DNA from: Tuberibacillus calidus DSM 17572
Lineage (GTDB): Bacteria > Bacillota > Bacilli > Bacillales > Sporolactobacillaceae
Assembly: GCF_000430685.1 (NCBI RefSeq)
Contig: NZ_AUMM01000004.1
Location: 62,001-126,000 of the forward strand
Direction of reading: 5' to 3'
DNA length: 64,000 bases
This document shows positions 46,258 through 56,302 of the stretch, piece by piece (the stretch's first letter is position 1; each line of letters opens with the position of its first letter). The notes beneath the pieces are model-generated. The model saw nothing but the letters and a program-made list of their open reading frames with translations. It ran no database searches and had not been told where the DNA came from. Made by a program: the position numbers and the translations under genes.

Positions 46258-47118
46258 ATGGCGATGACGATACACGGAGCCCTGATGTGGGCTTCTTCTT
46301 TTTTAAGGGAACATCACCGAGATGAAAATGGCGGCGAATGGCTTTTGCGCCACCGACTAGGCCTCACTCGGGCTCAGCTTTTGGCTGCCTTCAGTGAACC
46401 GCTTACCGACAGTGATTGGGATTGGTTTCAAGCACAAGTCAAGCGCTTATCCGAAGGGGTGCCGGTGCAACATATCCTCGGGTTTGAGGAATTTTACGGA
46501 CGCCGTTTTGAAGTGAATGAACACGTCCTCATCCCGCGTCCGGAAACGGAAGAACTGGTCCAGGAGATCTTGCAATGGAAGAGGCTGGTCTTTAAGGACC
46601 AACCCGTCCGCTATGTCGATGTCGGTACGGGCAGCGGGGCGATTGCCGTCACGTTAAAATTGGAAGATCCAGAAAGCCAGGTGTTTGCCGTTGATCTCTC
46701 CGAAAAGGCTCTTGAGGTGGCCGCTCGGAATGCGAACCGGCTTGGCGCGGATGTCGTTTTTCAAAAAGGCGATCTCTTAACACCTTTTATCGGCCAAGCA
46801 ACCTTTGATATCGTCGTCTCAAATCCCCCATATATCCCGACCGAAGACATCCACACGCTTGACGATGTCGTAAAACACCATGAACCCCATCTCGCCTTGG
46901 ACGGCGGCCCGGATGGATTAGTCATGTATCGGCGGCTCTGTCGGGATCTTCCGAAGGTGCTCGCCTCGCCCGGCATTGTCGGATTTGAAGTTGGTGACGG
47001 TCAAGCCGAAGCCGTCCGCACGCTTTTGGCTGCAGCCTTTCCGAACAAGGCGAACGTGTACGTCAAAAGGGATATTAGCAATAAAGAGCGGATGTGCTTT
47101 GCTGTTACATACAGCTAA
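46258..47118 (+). CDS. prmC: release factor glutamine methyltransferase PrmC
   Basis: The 286-residue SAM-dependent methyltransferase modifies the GGQ glutamine of release factors. It has the N-terminal helical domain, VQHILGFEEFYGRRFEVNE (about 69-87), PRPETEELV, the SAM motif VDVGTGSGAIAVTL (about 119-132) and the catalytic NPPY (VSNPPYIPTED, about 188). The ribosome-binding site GGAGGG lies within the end of prfA, indicating translational coupling. Confidence 0.95.
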   Translation: MAMTIHGALMWASSFLREHHRDENGGEWLLRHRLGLTRAQLLAAFSEPLTDSDWDWFQAQVKRLSEGVPVQHILGFEEFYGRRFEVNEHVLIPRPETEELVQEILQWKRLVFKDQPVRYVDVGTGSGAIAVTLKLEDPESQVFAVDLSEKALEVAARNANRLGADVVFQKGDLLTPFIGQATFDIVVSNPPYIPTEDIHTLDDVVKHHEPHLALDGGPDGLVMYRRLCRDLPKVLASPGIVGFEVGDGQAEAVRTLLAAAFPNKANVYVKRDISNKERMCFAVTYS

Positions 47119-47265
47119 AGAGGCGCTATTTGGGGGGCGTCCCTTCGCTATAGGCCACGGTGCGACACGCCGATTCGAAGTAGGGGATTGCACCGTCAAC
47201 GATTTTAGTGATGCGACTTTTGATAGTTACGAGATTAATAAATTCCTAATTTTTCATGTTTGAAG

Positions 47266-47316
47266 TCCCGCCCTTCTGTCCATAATGGCGGATAGAGCGA
47301 TTTAAAAAGGGCGGGA
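47266..47316 (+). promoter_or_regulatory. hairpin covering the spoIIR ribosome-binding site
   Basis: TCCCGCCCTT (47266-47275) and AAGGGCGGGA (47307-47316) are perfect 10 bp arms. The right arm contains the only ribosome-binding site (GGGAG) for the ATG at 47322, so a transcript including both arms would have its start masked. A promoter between the arms, or opening of the stem, would be needed for translation. Confidence 0.6.
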
Positions 47317-47321
47317 GAACC

Positions 47322-47966
47322 ATGAAACAGAAAGTCATTTTGAGCACACTGCTATCATTATTTATTCTTATGATTTTCATGGAAGTCACACAGAATCTAT
47401 CAAAAGCCGAAAACCATGCCGATAAAATTCCTGATGATGCGATTCGCTTGCGGATTTTAGCCAACAGTAATTCTGCGAGCGACCAAGCGGTCAAAAGAAA
47501 AATACGGGATGCGGTCAATGCCAATGTGGAACAATGGGTCGGGGAACTGCGCTCTGTCGACCAAGCGAAACGCGTCATTCGTTCCCACCTTGATGACCTC
47601 CGGGCGATCGTGGCACGAGAACTGAAAGCGATGGGGATTAACGAACCTTTTACGGTAAAACTCGGAAAAGCCGATTTTCCCACAAAAATGTACGGCGGTT
47701 ATGTTTATCCAGCCGGAAAATATGAAGCGCTCGTTATTACTTTGGGCGAAGGGAAGGGCGCCAATTGGTGGTGTGTCTTATTCCCTCCACTCTGTTTTCT
47801 AGATTTTGATAACGGGGATGCCGTAAAACCGGATGCCCACGGCGAACCGGCCAAACCACATCACGTGGAAGCGTCCCAAAAACAAAACGATGACGTAAAA
47901 GTCCGATTTTTTCTCGTTGATTTATTCGAGGGCATTGTGAAATTTTTTAAGAGTCTAGTGGACTAG
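47322..47966 (+). CDS. spoIIR: stage II sporulation protein SpoIIR
   Basis: The 214-residue forespore-made signalling protein is secreted and triggers SpoIIGA to process pro-sigma-E in the mother cell. A hydrophobic N-terminal segment (about 5-22) is followed by the SpoIIR core IPDDAIRLRILANSNSASDQ, VKRKIRDAVN, the Y-x-GG-Y/V-YPAGKYEALVITLGEGKG motif and NWWCVLFPPLCFLDF. The C-terminal 50 residues are charged and variable. The start ATG lies in a masked region. Confidence 0.94.
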   Translation: MKQKVILSTLLSLFILMIFMEVTQNLSKAENHADKIPDDAIRLRILANSNSASDQAVKRKIRDAVNANVEQWVGELRSVDQAKRVIRSHLDDLRAIVARELKAMGINEPFTVKLGKADFPTKMYGGYVYPAGKYEALVITLGEGKGANWWCVLFPPLCFLDFDNGDAVKPDAHGEPAKPHHVEASQKQNDDVKVRFFLVDLFEGIVKFFKSLVD

Positions 47967-48028
47967 AAAACTTCTATTTTCCAACTCCCCTTCATAGATT
48001 GGTAGTAAAGATGGGAGGAGGAAATAGA

Positions 48029-48460
48029 ATGAACATTATTCAGGCCGAAGCTGAAGATCTGTTCAAAATAAAAGATTTTGCGAAAAAAGTGGGTGTGGAC
48101 TGGCCCGACATCGACGACGCCACCCGCTTTTTTATACTGAATAAAGGACAAATGGCAGCTAGCTTGGGGTTTACACTCATTGGCGACTGTGCGGTATTAA
48201 GGGCGCTGATTATTGATCCGGAACAGTGCGGATTAGGTGAAGCGATGCATTTATTACAAATGGTCTGTCAGAAAGCGCAGGAGCTTGGCGCAAAAGCGGT
48301 TTACTTAGCGACGACTGTTCCTGCCTATATTTTCCAGTTAACTGGTTTCACTAAAATAGAACCAAAAGACCTTCCGGAAGCTTTGCGGAACCACCCGCCT
48401 TTTTCTAAACAGGCCGAAAAGGGACATGCTACAATGATGATGAAATACTTGAAAGAATAA
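48029..48460 (+). CDS. GNAT-family N-acetyltransferase (YwlB-like)
   Basis: A 143-residue GNAT protein with the acetyl-CoA motif region (LRALIIDPEQCGLGEAMHLL, about 60-79) and a C-terminal Y-x-T/F-x-L-TGF strand (IFQLTGFTKIEPKDLPEALR), like GNATs that resemble N-acetylglutamate synthase-type enzymes. The ATG at 48029 follows GGAGGAGG. Its place between spoIIR and ywlC matches ywlB in B. subtilis. The substrate is unknown. Confidence 0.78.
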   Translation: MNIIQAEAEDLFKIKDFAKKVGVDWPDIDDATRFFILNKGQMAASLGFTLIGDCAVLRALIIDPEQCGLGEAMHLLQMVCQKAQELGAKAVYLATTVPAYIFQLTGFTKIEPKDLPEALRNHPPFSKQAEKGHATMMMKYLKE

Positions 48461-48488
48461 AACTGGCAAGGCTAAAGTAGGTGAAAAG

Positions 48489-49541
48489 GTGTTAACAAAA
48501 ATTTGGAGGGTTGATCCAACCGCGGGGAACCTTGAGGAAAACGCGGGGATTCAAGAAGCAGCTACCTACATCCGGGATGGGGAGGTGATTGCTTTTCCGA
48601 CCGAAACGGTTTACGGCTTGGGAGCTAACGCCCTCTCGGATAATGCAGTAAAAAAAATTTATGAAGCAAAAGGTCGCCCGAGCGATAATCCGCTCATCGT
48701 CCATATTTCGGACTTTCAGCAAGCCGAACGCGTCGCCCGTTCCATTCCGGACGCTGCGGAAAAATTGATGAAGGCTTTCTGGCCAGGTCCCCTTACGGTC
48801 ATTGTTCCGGCAGCGGATGCTGTCGCGAAAACCGTGACGGCTGGCCTTAAGACAGTTGGTTTACGCATGCCTAAACACCCAGTCGCCCGCGCCTTGATAT
48901 CGGCTGCAGGTGTCCCGATAGCGGCACCGTCCGCCAATTTGTCCGGAAAGCCAAGCCCTACCGAAGCTTCACACGTCTACGAAGACATGAATGGCCGCAT
49001 TGCCGGCATATTAGATGGCGGCCCAGCCGGTGTCGGAGTTGAATCAACGGTCGTCGACACCACGCAAGACCTCGTGACGATCCTCCGTCCCGGCGGCATT
49101 ACAAGGGAACAACTCGAAGCGGTTTTGGGAAAAGTCGCTTCGGACCCCGCTTTAAAAGATAAGAAAGCTCAGCCAAAAGCCCCCGGCATGAAATACCGGC
49201 ACTATTCGCCAAAAGCGCCAGTCGAACTCGTCTCAGGCGGCCTGCAGGAACTTAAACAAGCCGTCGCGCGCGCTAAAGAAACTGGTCTTACCGTTGGGGT
49301 GCTGACGACAACGGAAAACGCCAACGTCTTTAAAAATTTGGCGGATGTCATCAGTGTCGCCGGCACGCGCGCGGATCTCGCGACAGTGGCGCAAGGGCTT
49401 TTCCATGCTTTGCGCCGCTTCGATCATTACGACCTGGATATCATTTTCAGCGAAACTTTCCCCGCAGAAGGCATTGGGGAAGCGATCATGAATCGTTTAA
49501 ACAAGGCAGCCGGCAGCTCAAAAAATGATGGAATGGAGTAG
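48489..49541 (+). CDS. ywlC: L-threonylcarbamoyladenylate synthase (SUA5 type)
   Basis: The 350-residue enzyme makes threonylcarbamoyl-AMP for the universal t6A tRNA modification. The YrdC/TsaC domain (about 20-205) shows FPTETVYGLGANA, KGRPSDNPLIVHI and PSANLSGKPSPT. A linker with PGMKYRHYSPKAP (about 232) leads to the C-terminal SUA5 domain. The start is GTG at 48489 with AGGTG at 6 bases. Named by homology and position to B. subtilis ywlC (tsaC role). Confidence 0.93.
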   Translation: MLTKIWRVDPTAGNLEENAGIQEAATYIRDGEVIAFPTETVYGLGANALSDNAVKKIYEAKGRPSDNPLIVHISDFQQAERVARSIPDAAEKLMKAFWPGPLTVIVPAADAVAKTVTAGLKTVGLRMPKHPVARALISAAGVPIAAPSANLSGKPSPTEASHVYEDMNGRIAGILDGGPAGVGVESTVVDTTQDLVTILRPGGITREQLEAVLGKVASDPALKDKKAQPKAPGMKYRHYSPKAPVELVSGGLQELKQAVARAKETGLTVGVLTTTENANVFKNLADVISVAGTRADLATVAQGLFHALRRFDHYDLDIIFSETFPAEGIGEAIMNRLNKAAGSSKNDGME

Positions 49542-49746
49542 CTGGACTGTTCAAGGAATGATTGAGTCGTGCGGCCAACCGTCTTGAAAGGAATACCGCT
49601 GACTGTGTGCCTATCTCTTTTTCGGTCATATGAAAATAAAGAGTGAAAAACCACTTAGGATTAGCTCTCAACTACCGAATAAATGACTTCTAAAGCCCTA
49701 GGGACATGCATATTTTGTTGTAGGCATGTATAGGGGGCGAAATCAA

Positions 49747-50304
49747 GTGGGATCAGCGGCAATCATTGGACCATTATTTGCAATCCTAATGATGGCATTA
49801 GCGTTAGGTATGGATGCTTTTTCGGTTGGGATGGGCATGGGCATGATCGGCCTCAGGCTGCGGCAAATCGCTAAAATTGGTCTGACCATTGGCTTTTTTC
49901 ATATGTTAATGCCCCTGCTCGGCATCGGAATCGGTCACATCCTCTCCGACTACTTTGGTACGGTTGCCCATGTGGCTGGCGGGACCTTGCTTCTTTTACT
50001 TGGTGCGCAAATGATTTTTTCATCATTTCAAACCGAAGAGAAAATTTTGCGTCCGGTAGGTTTGGGACTTATTCTCTTTGCCCTCAGCGTTAGTCTTGAC
50101 AGTTTTTCCGTCGGCTTGAGTTTAGGGATTTTCGGAACGCGTGTTGTCGCGGCCATTCTCATGTTCGGCCTTGTCAGCATGTGCCTCACTTGGGCGGGGC
50201 TATTGCTTGGACGAAAAGTTCAGCGTTTTTTTGGTTCATATAGTGAAATCCTTGGGGGATGCATACTGTTTGCTTTTGGGATAAAGCTTCTGTTACAGAT
50301 GTAA
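49747..50304 (+). CDS. mntP: manganese efflux pump MntP
   Basis: The 185-residue, six-helix membrane protein exports Mn(II). It has the duplicated MntP motif [14 protein letters not shown] (about 17-30) and [14 protein letters not shown] (about 114-127) with paired acidic Asp residues. The GTG at 49747 follows AGGGGG at 9 bases, better placed than the in-frame ATG at 49726. Order ywlC-mntP(ywlD)-ywlE is as in B. subtilis. I see no yybP-ykoY riboswitch in the 200-base gap upstream. Confidence 0.9.
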   Translation: MGSAAIIGPLFAILMMALALGMDAFSVGMGMGMIGLRLRQIAKIGLTIGFFHMLMPLLGIGIGHILSDYFGTVAHVAGGTLLLLLGAQMIFSSFQTEEKILRPVGLGLILFALSVSLDSFSVGLSLGIFGTRVVAAILMFGLVSMCLTWAGLLLGRKVQRFFGSYSEILGGCILFAFGIKLLLQM

Positions 50305-50323
50305 GTTTGTGTGAATAGTGATG

Positions 50324-50350
50324 GCCCTTCCATCAGAAAGGGCTTTTTTT
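50324..50350 (+). terminator. mntP terminator
   Basis: GCCCTT (50324-50329) pairs with AAGGGC (50338-50343), followed by TTTTTTT. Confidence 0.75.
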
Positions 50351-50659
50351 ACTGGCAAGAAAGTAATCATTGTATTTGGGCCAGCATGCCTTAAAACTTA
50401 GAGGAGCTAAGTTTCATTAATTGTACTTCCATGTGAAAATCGGTTTCCCAGATGTCTGGGGTTGTTTTATAATGGAGATGCAAAAAATCTGCACTCTTAC
50501 GAAAAATGTTTTATTGGTGACAGTGATTTCAAAAGGTGTCGTGGTGATTTCTAATCACGAGAAGCGAGAAAGGTCGCCGATCATAGCTGTTTCGAAGGGT
50601 GTCATGCTTAAAATCGCATATAATAAAAACACCGATACATAATTTTTGGGGGTGAGCGA
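50351..50659 (+). other. intergenic region mntP-ywlE
   Basis: No recognisable gene. An open frame from 50421 to 50642 exists but has no ribosome-binding site or known relatives that I can name. TATAAT at 50619-50624 may be the ywlE -10, with a poor -35. Two related 15-base stretches (TTTCAAAAGGTGTC, about 50528, and TTTCGAAGGGTGTC, about 50590) are repeated. Confidence 0.35.
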
Positions 50660-51259
50660 TTGAAGAAGGTGCTTTTTGTTTGTACGGGCAATACTTGTCG
50701 AAGTCCGATGGCCGAGGCTTTATTAAAAGATATGGCGTCTGAACAATTTGAAGTCAAATCGGCAGGGCTGTATGCAGTGGATGGGCAAGATGCGTACCCT
50801 CACGTGAAAACGGTTTTAGAAAAAAGAGGGATCCCGATTCAACATCATTCGCAAAAGGTAACGCCAGAACTCGTGAATTGGGCCGATTTGATTTTGACGA
50901 TGACCCAGGGCCATAAAGCGGCACTGATTCAACAATACCCCGAAAAAATCGAAGCGATTATGACCCTTAAAGAAGCGGCACAGGATGAAAAAAAACGGGA
51001 AGAATGGCAGGAAGCTGTTGCGGATTATGAAATGAAGCGAGTGCTATATGACAAGGCAAAAGAAAACGGCGAACCAGAGGCGGCCCTTAAAGAAAAAGAA
51101 TACGAAGTTCAGATAGCCTTAGAAAAGCTGCACAAATTAGAGAAAAAGGAATTGGATCTGGACATCGCCGACCCATTTGGTGCCTCAGAAGAAACATATG
51201 AAAAAGTTTGTCAGGAAATTGAAGAGTATTTACTTCGTTTTTTGCGGAAACATGTCTAA
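50660..51259 (+). CDS. ywlE: protein-arginine phosphatase YwlE with insertion
   Basis: A low-molecular-weight phosphatase-fold enzyme that removes phosphate from arginine placed by McsB, opposing protein degradation tagging. The P-loop VCTGNTCRSPMAEALL has nucleophile Cys8 and Thr12, the residue that gives arginine- over tyrosine-phosphatase specificity in YwlE; the general-acid loop is DPFG (about 172). At 199 residues it is about 50 longer than B. subtilis YwlE (150), because of a charged, probably helical insertion (about 108-160) just before the DPFG loop. TTG start at 50660 behind GGGGGTGAG. Confidence 0.88.
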   Translation: MKKVLFVCTGNTCRSPMAEALLKDMASEQFEVKSAGLYAVDGQDAYPHVKTVLEKRGIPIQHHSQKVTPELVNWADLILTMTQGHKAALIQQYPEKIEAIMTLKEAAQDEKKREEWQEAVADYEMKRVLYDKAKENGEPEAALKEKEYEVQIALEKLHKLEKKELDLDIADPFGASEETYEKVCQEIEEYLLRFLRKHV

Positions 51260-51405
51260 CTTTTCCCGGGAAATGACGAAACGAGTGATTTTTTATATTA
51301 TCGTTACGAAGGTATATCTTTTTTCGGGATAGGATAAAGGAAGCGAAAGCTCTGCCTTTTCTCCAAGAGCTTCTCACAGCCAAGTTTTTTTAAGAGAAAG
51401 GATTA

Positions 51406-51984
51406 ATGAAAATGGATGAACCACTGGATCATATTTCAGAACAGGTAACCGCTGTATTGAATGCCTTAAATGAGGCGATGCCGTTATCCAAAGAACATAT
51501 TCTCGTTGTCGGAACCAGTACGAGTGAAGTGATCGGCAAGCACATCGGTTCAGCCGGCACTGTCGAAGTTGCCAAAGCCATATATGATGCGCTCCTTGCT
51601 TTTCAGGAAAAAACGGGGGTACATTACGCTTTTCAATGCTGCGAGCATCTTAATCGAGCGCTTGTCGTTGATGAACAGTTAGCCAAGGAACGCGGCCTCG
51701 AAAGGGTGACGGTGATCCCTGTCAGGTCAGCAGGAGGGGCAATGGCCACTTATGCCTATTGTAAAATGGAAAATCCAGTCGTTGTCGAATCGATTAAAGC
51801 GGATTGTGGCATCGACATTGGCGATACCTTTATCGGCATGCATCTTAAACCCGTTGTCGTTCCTGTGCGTTGTGAAGTGACGGAAATCGGACATGCCCAT
51901 GTCACGATCGCAAGGACAAGACCTAAACTCATCGGCGGTGAGCGAGCCGTCTATCCGGAGAAAGAAAATATTCAAAGGTGTTAA
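51406..51984 (+). CDS. ywlG: YwlG family protein (DUF436)
   Basis: The 192-residue product of the YwlG/DUF436 family shows [20 protein letters not shown] (about 35-54), [15 protein letters not shown] (about 77-91), [24 protein letters not shown] and [17 protein letters not shown]. The function is unknown; it is regularly linked to glyA, as here. ATG at 51406 (AAAGG 4 bases upstream) or 51412. In B. subtilis rpiB (ywlF) lies between ywlE and ywlG; it is missing here. Confidence 0.9.
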   Translation: MKMDEPLDHISEQVTAVLNALNEAMPLSKEHILVVGTSTSEVIGKHIGSAGTVEVAKAIYDALLAFQEKTGVHYAFQCCEHLNRALVVDEQLAKERGLERVTVIPVRSAGGAMATYAYCKMENPVVVESIKADCGIDIGDTFIGMHLKPVVVPVRCEVTEIGHAHVTIARTRPKLIGGERAVYPEKENIQRC

Positions 51985-52010
51985 AGAAAGAGAAACAGAC
52001 CGAAAGAAAC

Positions 52011-52038
52011 TTGCAATACGTCCGGGATAGGATAAACT
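52011..52038 (+). promoter_or_regulatory. putative glyA promoter
   Basis: TTGCAA (52011-52016), 16 bases, TAAACT (52033-52038), 26 bases upstream of the glyA start. Confidence 0.45.
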
Positions 52039-52063
52039 GGAGTATGGAGAGGATGTGACGATC

Positions 52064-53305
52064 ATGGAAACCATTCGAGCTAAAGATCCTGAAGTCTACG
52101 CCGCTATTGAAAAAGAACTCAATCGGCAACGTCAAAAAATTGAACTCATTGCCTCTGAAAACTTTGTCAGCGAAGCCGTTTTGGAAGCAGCCGGGTCTGT
52201 ATTGACGAACAAATATGCAGAGGGCTACCCCGGTCGCCGTTATTACGGGGGCTGTGAATATGTTGACATTGTTGAAAATTTAGCAAGGGAACGAGCAAAA
52301 GCCTTGTTTAATGCCGAACACGTGAATGTTCAACCCCACTCTGGTGCGCAGGCAAATATGGCGGTTTACTACACCGTTTTAGAGCCTGGTGACACCGTGC
52401 TCGGGATGAATCTCTCTCACGGCGGCCATCTTACACACGGCAGCCCTGTGAACTTCAGCGGCGTGCTGTATCGTTTTGTCGACTATGGTGTGGATCCGGA
52501 AACGCATCAAATTAACTATGATGCGGTATTAGAAAAAGCCAAAGCGCATCGGCCAAAGCTGATTGTTGCGGGAGCAAGCGCTTATCCGAGGGAAATTGAC
52601 TTCGCCAAATTCCGTGAAATTGCGGATGAAGTAGGCGCTTACCTGATGGTTGATATGGCGCACATCGCAGGTCTCGTTGCGGCTGGGCTCCATCCGAATC
52701 CTGTCCCATATGCGGATTTTGTGACCACGACCACACATAAAACATTGCGCGGTCCTCGTGGCGGCATGATTTTATGTAAAGAGCAGTACGCAAAGAAAAT
52801 TGACAAATCCGTCTTCCCAGGCATCCAGGGCGGCCCGCTCATGCACATCATTGCGGCTAAGGCCGTTGCTTTAGGTGAAGCACTGGATCCAGCTTTTAAA
52901 GACTACGCCAAACAAATCGTTGCCAATGCTAAAGCTTTAGCCAATGGCTTGAGTGAAGCCGGCTTGAATTTAGTAACCGGCGGAACGGACAATCATTTAT
53001 TGTTACTGGATGTTCGCAACCTTTCGTTAACCGGCAAGGCTGCCGAGAAGGCGCTGGATGAAGTTGGCATTACAACCAATAAAAATACAATCCCGTTCGA
53101 CCCGGAAAGCCCGTTTGTCACAAGCGGCGTTCGGATGGGAACAGCGGCGGTCACCACCCGTGGTTTTAAGGAAGACGATATGAAAGAAGTCGCCGATTTA
53201 ATCGCTGCTGTGCTAAAAAATGTTGAAAACGAGCCAAAACTAAACGAAGTGCGCGAACGCGTTCAGGCCTTAACGGCGCGTTTTCCGTTATATCCAAAAT
53301 TTTAA
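52064..53305 (+). CDS. glyA: serine hydroxymethyltransferase
   Basis: The 413-residue PLP enzyme interconverts serine and glycine, charging tetrahydrofolate with C1 units. It shows [53 protein letters not shown] and the PLP-Lys in [14 protein letters not shown] (about 226). ATG at 52064 has GGAGAGG 11 bases upstream; an in-frame GTG at 52055 is too close to that site. Normal length. Confidence 0.96.
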   Translation: METIRAKDPEVYAAIEKELNRQRQKIELIASENFVSEAVLEAAGSVLTNKYAEGYPGRRYYGGCEYVDIVENLARERAKALFNAEHVNVQPHSGAQANMAVYYTVLEPGDTVLGMNLSHGGHLTHGSPVNFSGVLYRFVDYGVDPETHQINYDAVLEKAKAHRPKLIVAGASAYPREIDFAKFREIADEVGAYLMVDMAHIAGLVAAGLHPNPVPYADFVTTTTHKTLRGPRGGMILCKEQYAKKIDKSVFPGIQGGPLMHIIAAKAVALGEALDPAFKDYAKQIVANAKALANGLSEAGLNLVTGGTDNHLLLLDVRNLSLTGKAAEKALDEVGITTNKNTIPFDPESPFVTSGVRMGTAAVTTRGFKEDDMKEVADLIAAVLKNVENEPKLNEVRERVQALTARFPLYPKF

Positions 53306-53311
53306 GTGAAT

Positions 53312-53334
53312 GACCGCTACCGGCGGTCTTTTTT
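53312..53334 (+). terminator. glyA terminator
   Basis: GACCGC (53312-53317) pairs with GCGGTC (53323-53328), followed by TTTTTT. Confidence 0.85.
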
Positions 53335-53384
53335 GCGTGATTCACCAAAGGGAAAATTTAATGCTTGCTTAGCATCCTGCGGTC

Positions 53385-53413
53385 TTGTATTGGACATGGT
53401 TTTTCTGTACAAT
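53385..53413 (+). promoter_or_regulatory. upp promoter
   Basis: TTGTAT (53385-53390), 17 bases, TACAAT (53408-53413), 48 bases upstream of upp. Confidence 0.6.
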
Positions 53414-53460
53414 TTCACGGGAGAGCTTTTTGGAATTGATCATAAAAGGAGAGGTTTTAC

Positions 53461-54090
53461 ATGGGCCAAGTTAAAGTTCTGGATCATCCGCTGATTCAGC
53501 ATAAATTAACATATATAAGAGACTACCGAACAGGCACAAAAGAATTCAGAGAATTGGTGGATGAAGTCGCGACGCTCATGGCATTTGAGATCACGAGAGA
53601 CCTCCAATTGGAAGAAATCCAAATTAAAACCCCGGTGGCTGAGGCAAAGGCTTATCAACTATCTGGCAAGAAACTCGGCATCGTCCCGATTCTGCGTGCG
53701 GGGTTAGGAATGGTCGACGGTATTTTAAAACTTATACCCGTCGCCAAAGTCGGCCATATCGGTTTATATCGTGATCCTAAAACGCTGAAACCCGTTGAAT
53801 ACTATTTTAAAATGCCATCCGACATTCATGAACGTGATTTAATTGTCGTCGATCCGATGCTTGCAACAGGTGGTTCAGCTTCTGCGGCCCTTACTCTCTT
53901 AAAAGAGCGAGGCGCATTAAACATTAAACTTATGTGCCTCATTGCTGCGCCAGAGGGCGTCCAAAGGATCCAAACCGACCATCCCGATGTGGATATTTAT
54001 CTCGCCGCTTTGGATGAAAAACTCAATGAAAAAGGCTACATTGTTCCCGGCCTGGGTGATGCGGGTGACAGGTTGTTTGGGACGAAGTGA
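53461..54090 (+). CDS. upp: uracil phosphoribosyltransferase
   Basis: The 209-residue salvage enzyme converts uracil and PRPP to UMP. It has [20 protein letters not shown] at the N-terminus, [14 protein letters not shown] (about 76), the PRPP loop [15 protein letters not shown] (about 131-145) and the uracil-binding [13 protein letters not shown] end. The ATG follows AGGAGAGG. Its product UMP leads to UTP, the substrate of pyrG in this window. Confidence 0.96.
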   Translation: MGQVKVLDHPLIQHKLTYIRDYRTGTKEFRELVDEVATLMAFEITRDLQLEEIQIKTPVAEAKAYQLSGKKLGIVPILRAGLGMVDGILKLIPVAKVGHIGLYRDPKTLKPVEYYFKMPSDIHERDLIVVDPMLATGGSASAALTLLKERGALNIKLMCLIAAPEGVQRIQTDHPDVDIYLAALDEKLNEKGYIVPGLGDAGDRLFGTK

Positions 54091-54101
54091 GGAAGGTAGG
54101 A

Positions 54102-54143
54102 TTGCCGCCTCAGGAGACTTTCTTCAGGGATCTAAGGCGGCAA
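54102..54143 (+). terminator. hairpin after upp
   Basis: TTGCCGCCT (54102-54110) pairs with AGGCGGCAA (54135-54143) across a long loop. There is no T tract, so it may be a weak terminator or processing structure. The gap 54144-54303 holds nothing else recognisable. Confidence 0.45.
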
Positions 54144-54303
54144 GATTAATAACGTAATAGCGTCTGCATCAGAGAACAACAAATCCATGGATCATTCCTG
54201 CGGTTTACGTTCAAAAAAACGTCACATTTATCAAGCGTCGAGCCTTCTGTCATCAGTTAAAATAGGTGATGTGACTTACTAATACTTTTTCACTTGTTTT
54301 ACA

Positions 54304-54332
54304 TTGACAAGCCCGGTGCCGATTGGTAAGAT
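54304..54332 (+). promoter_or_regulatory. atp operon promoter
   Basis: TTGACA (54304-54309, perfect), 17 bases, TAAGAT (54327-54332). It gives an untranslated leader of about 145 bases containing a small ATTGCT/AGCAAT hairpin (54450-54466) followed by TTTTA. Confidence 0.75.
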
Positions 54333-54484
54333 TTCAAGGGACGAGGACTATTATAGGGCTTTCATTGCGAAAAGTGTTGAAAATTGGAAATTTACCCGAT
54401 GAACTTCCCGGCTTCCAAGCCATCTCTCTTTTTGGAAAACAAAAAAGAGATTGCTTCGGGAGCAATTTTAGGGAGGGGTAATTT

Positions 54485-54703
54485 GTGAAAAAGAACACAG
54501 ACAATCCGGCGCGGATGCTCGGTCTAATGGGCACGCTCGGTGTCGAAATTGCGGCTTTTATAATAGGCGGCGTCTATCTAGGACGTTATCTTGACCGCAC
54601 GTTTTCTACAGAGCCCGTGTGTTTAATCATCGGGATTTTTGCTGGCATGGCTGTCGGCATTGCTAGCGCACTTTTTACATTGAGATCTTTTATAAAGGAC
54701 TGA
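54485..54703 (+). CDS. atpZ: AtpZ/AtpI-family protein
   Basis: The 72-residue protein with two membrane helices (about 14-36 and 44-66) and GVYLGRYLDRTF between them belongs to the AtpZ group associated with F-type ATPase operons (proposed Mg/Ca transport or assembly with AtpI). The GTG at 54485 follows GGGAGGGG at 6 bases. It is the first gene of the atp operon and precedes atpI by 6 bases. Confidence 0.8.
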   Translation: MKKNTDNPARMLGLMGTLGVEIAAFIIGGVYLGRYLDRTFSTEPVCLIIGIFAGMAVGIASALFTLRSFIKD

Positions 54704-54709
54704 GTCAAG

Positions 54710-55106
54710 ATGAACGAGTTGACTTGGTTACGCCGCATCATCCTCAGCCTGACAAGCTGCATTTTACTTATTTCAATCCTTCTATGGTTTTTAGTTCCTG
54801 CCAAGTCCTTAGTCGCTGGTTTTATCCTCGGCGGGGCGATCAGTCTCTACAATGTTCTTTATTTAGCACGGCGCGTACAAATTGCTGGTATGCTGGTTAT
54901 AAGTGGTTCGACGCGGCGAGCGGGCCTCGGTTTTTTCAATCGAGTATTAATGATAGCCTTTGCAATCATCTTGGCCTATCGCTTTCCGCAATGGATCGAT
55001 TTCCGCACCCTCATGTTAGGCATACCGCTCTGTTATGCCATGCTAGTACCCGCCTCGTGCTTCTATGTAAAGAAAGAAAAAATGCTGCGGGAAGGGAGGA
55101 ATATGC

Positions 55107-55129
<23 letters not shown>
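54710..55129 (+). CDS. atpI: ATP synthase protein I
   Basis: The 139-residue membrane protein with four hydrophobic segments (about 9-28, 34-51, 76-94, 99-117) and the AtpI motif VAGFILGGAISLYNVLYLARR assists c-ring assembly. The ATG follows GGACTGAG weakly, suggesting coupling to atpZ. Its 3' end overlaps the atpB start by 23 bases in another frame. Confidence 0.85.
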
Positions 55130-56095
<966 letters not shown>

Positions 56096-56109
56096 ACAAA
56101 AAGTCGATT

Positions 56110-56138
56110 GGCGGGAAAAAAGTCCCGCCTTCTATTCT
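56110..56138 (+). terminator. intercistronic hairpin atpE-atpF
   Basis: GGCGGGA (56110-56116) pairs with TCCCGCC (56123-56129), followed by TTCTATTCT. It is probably a partial terminator or mRNA-stabilising structure that raises atpE over downstream genes. The gap to 56303 has no gene. Confidence 0.6.
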
Positions 56139-56302
56139 GAAAAGACCGACATTATGAATGATTGTTGCTGCAGCTATAGATGATTCTTAAAGCTATTATC
56201 CTGCGATTCACAATCGTTCCAATGAATTATGTGAAATTTACCATATTCTTATGTCCCCAAAATGAAGGCGCCAAAGCTTTTTGATGAAGGGAGTGACCAA
56301 GG

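Noticed and set aside
49542-49746. Manganese (yybP-ykoY) riboswitch before mntP
   Set aside because: I could not find the conserved paired loops of this riboswitch in the gap.
50421-50642. 73-codon frame between mntP and ywlE
   Set aside because: No ribosome-binding site and no recognisable family; the end overlaps the likely ywlE promoter.
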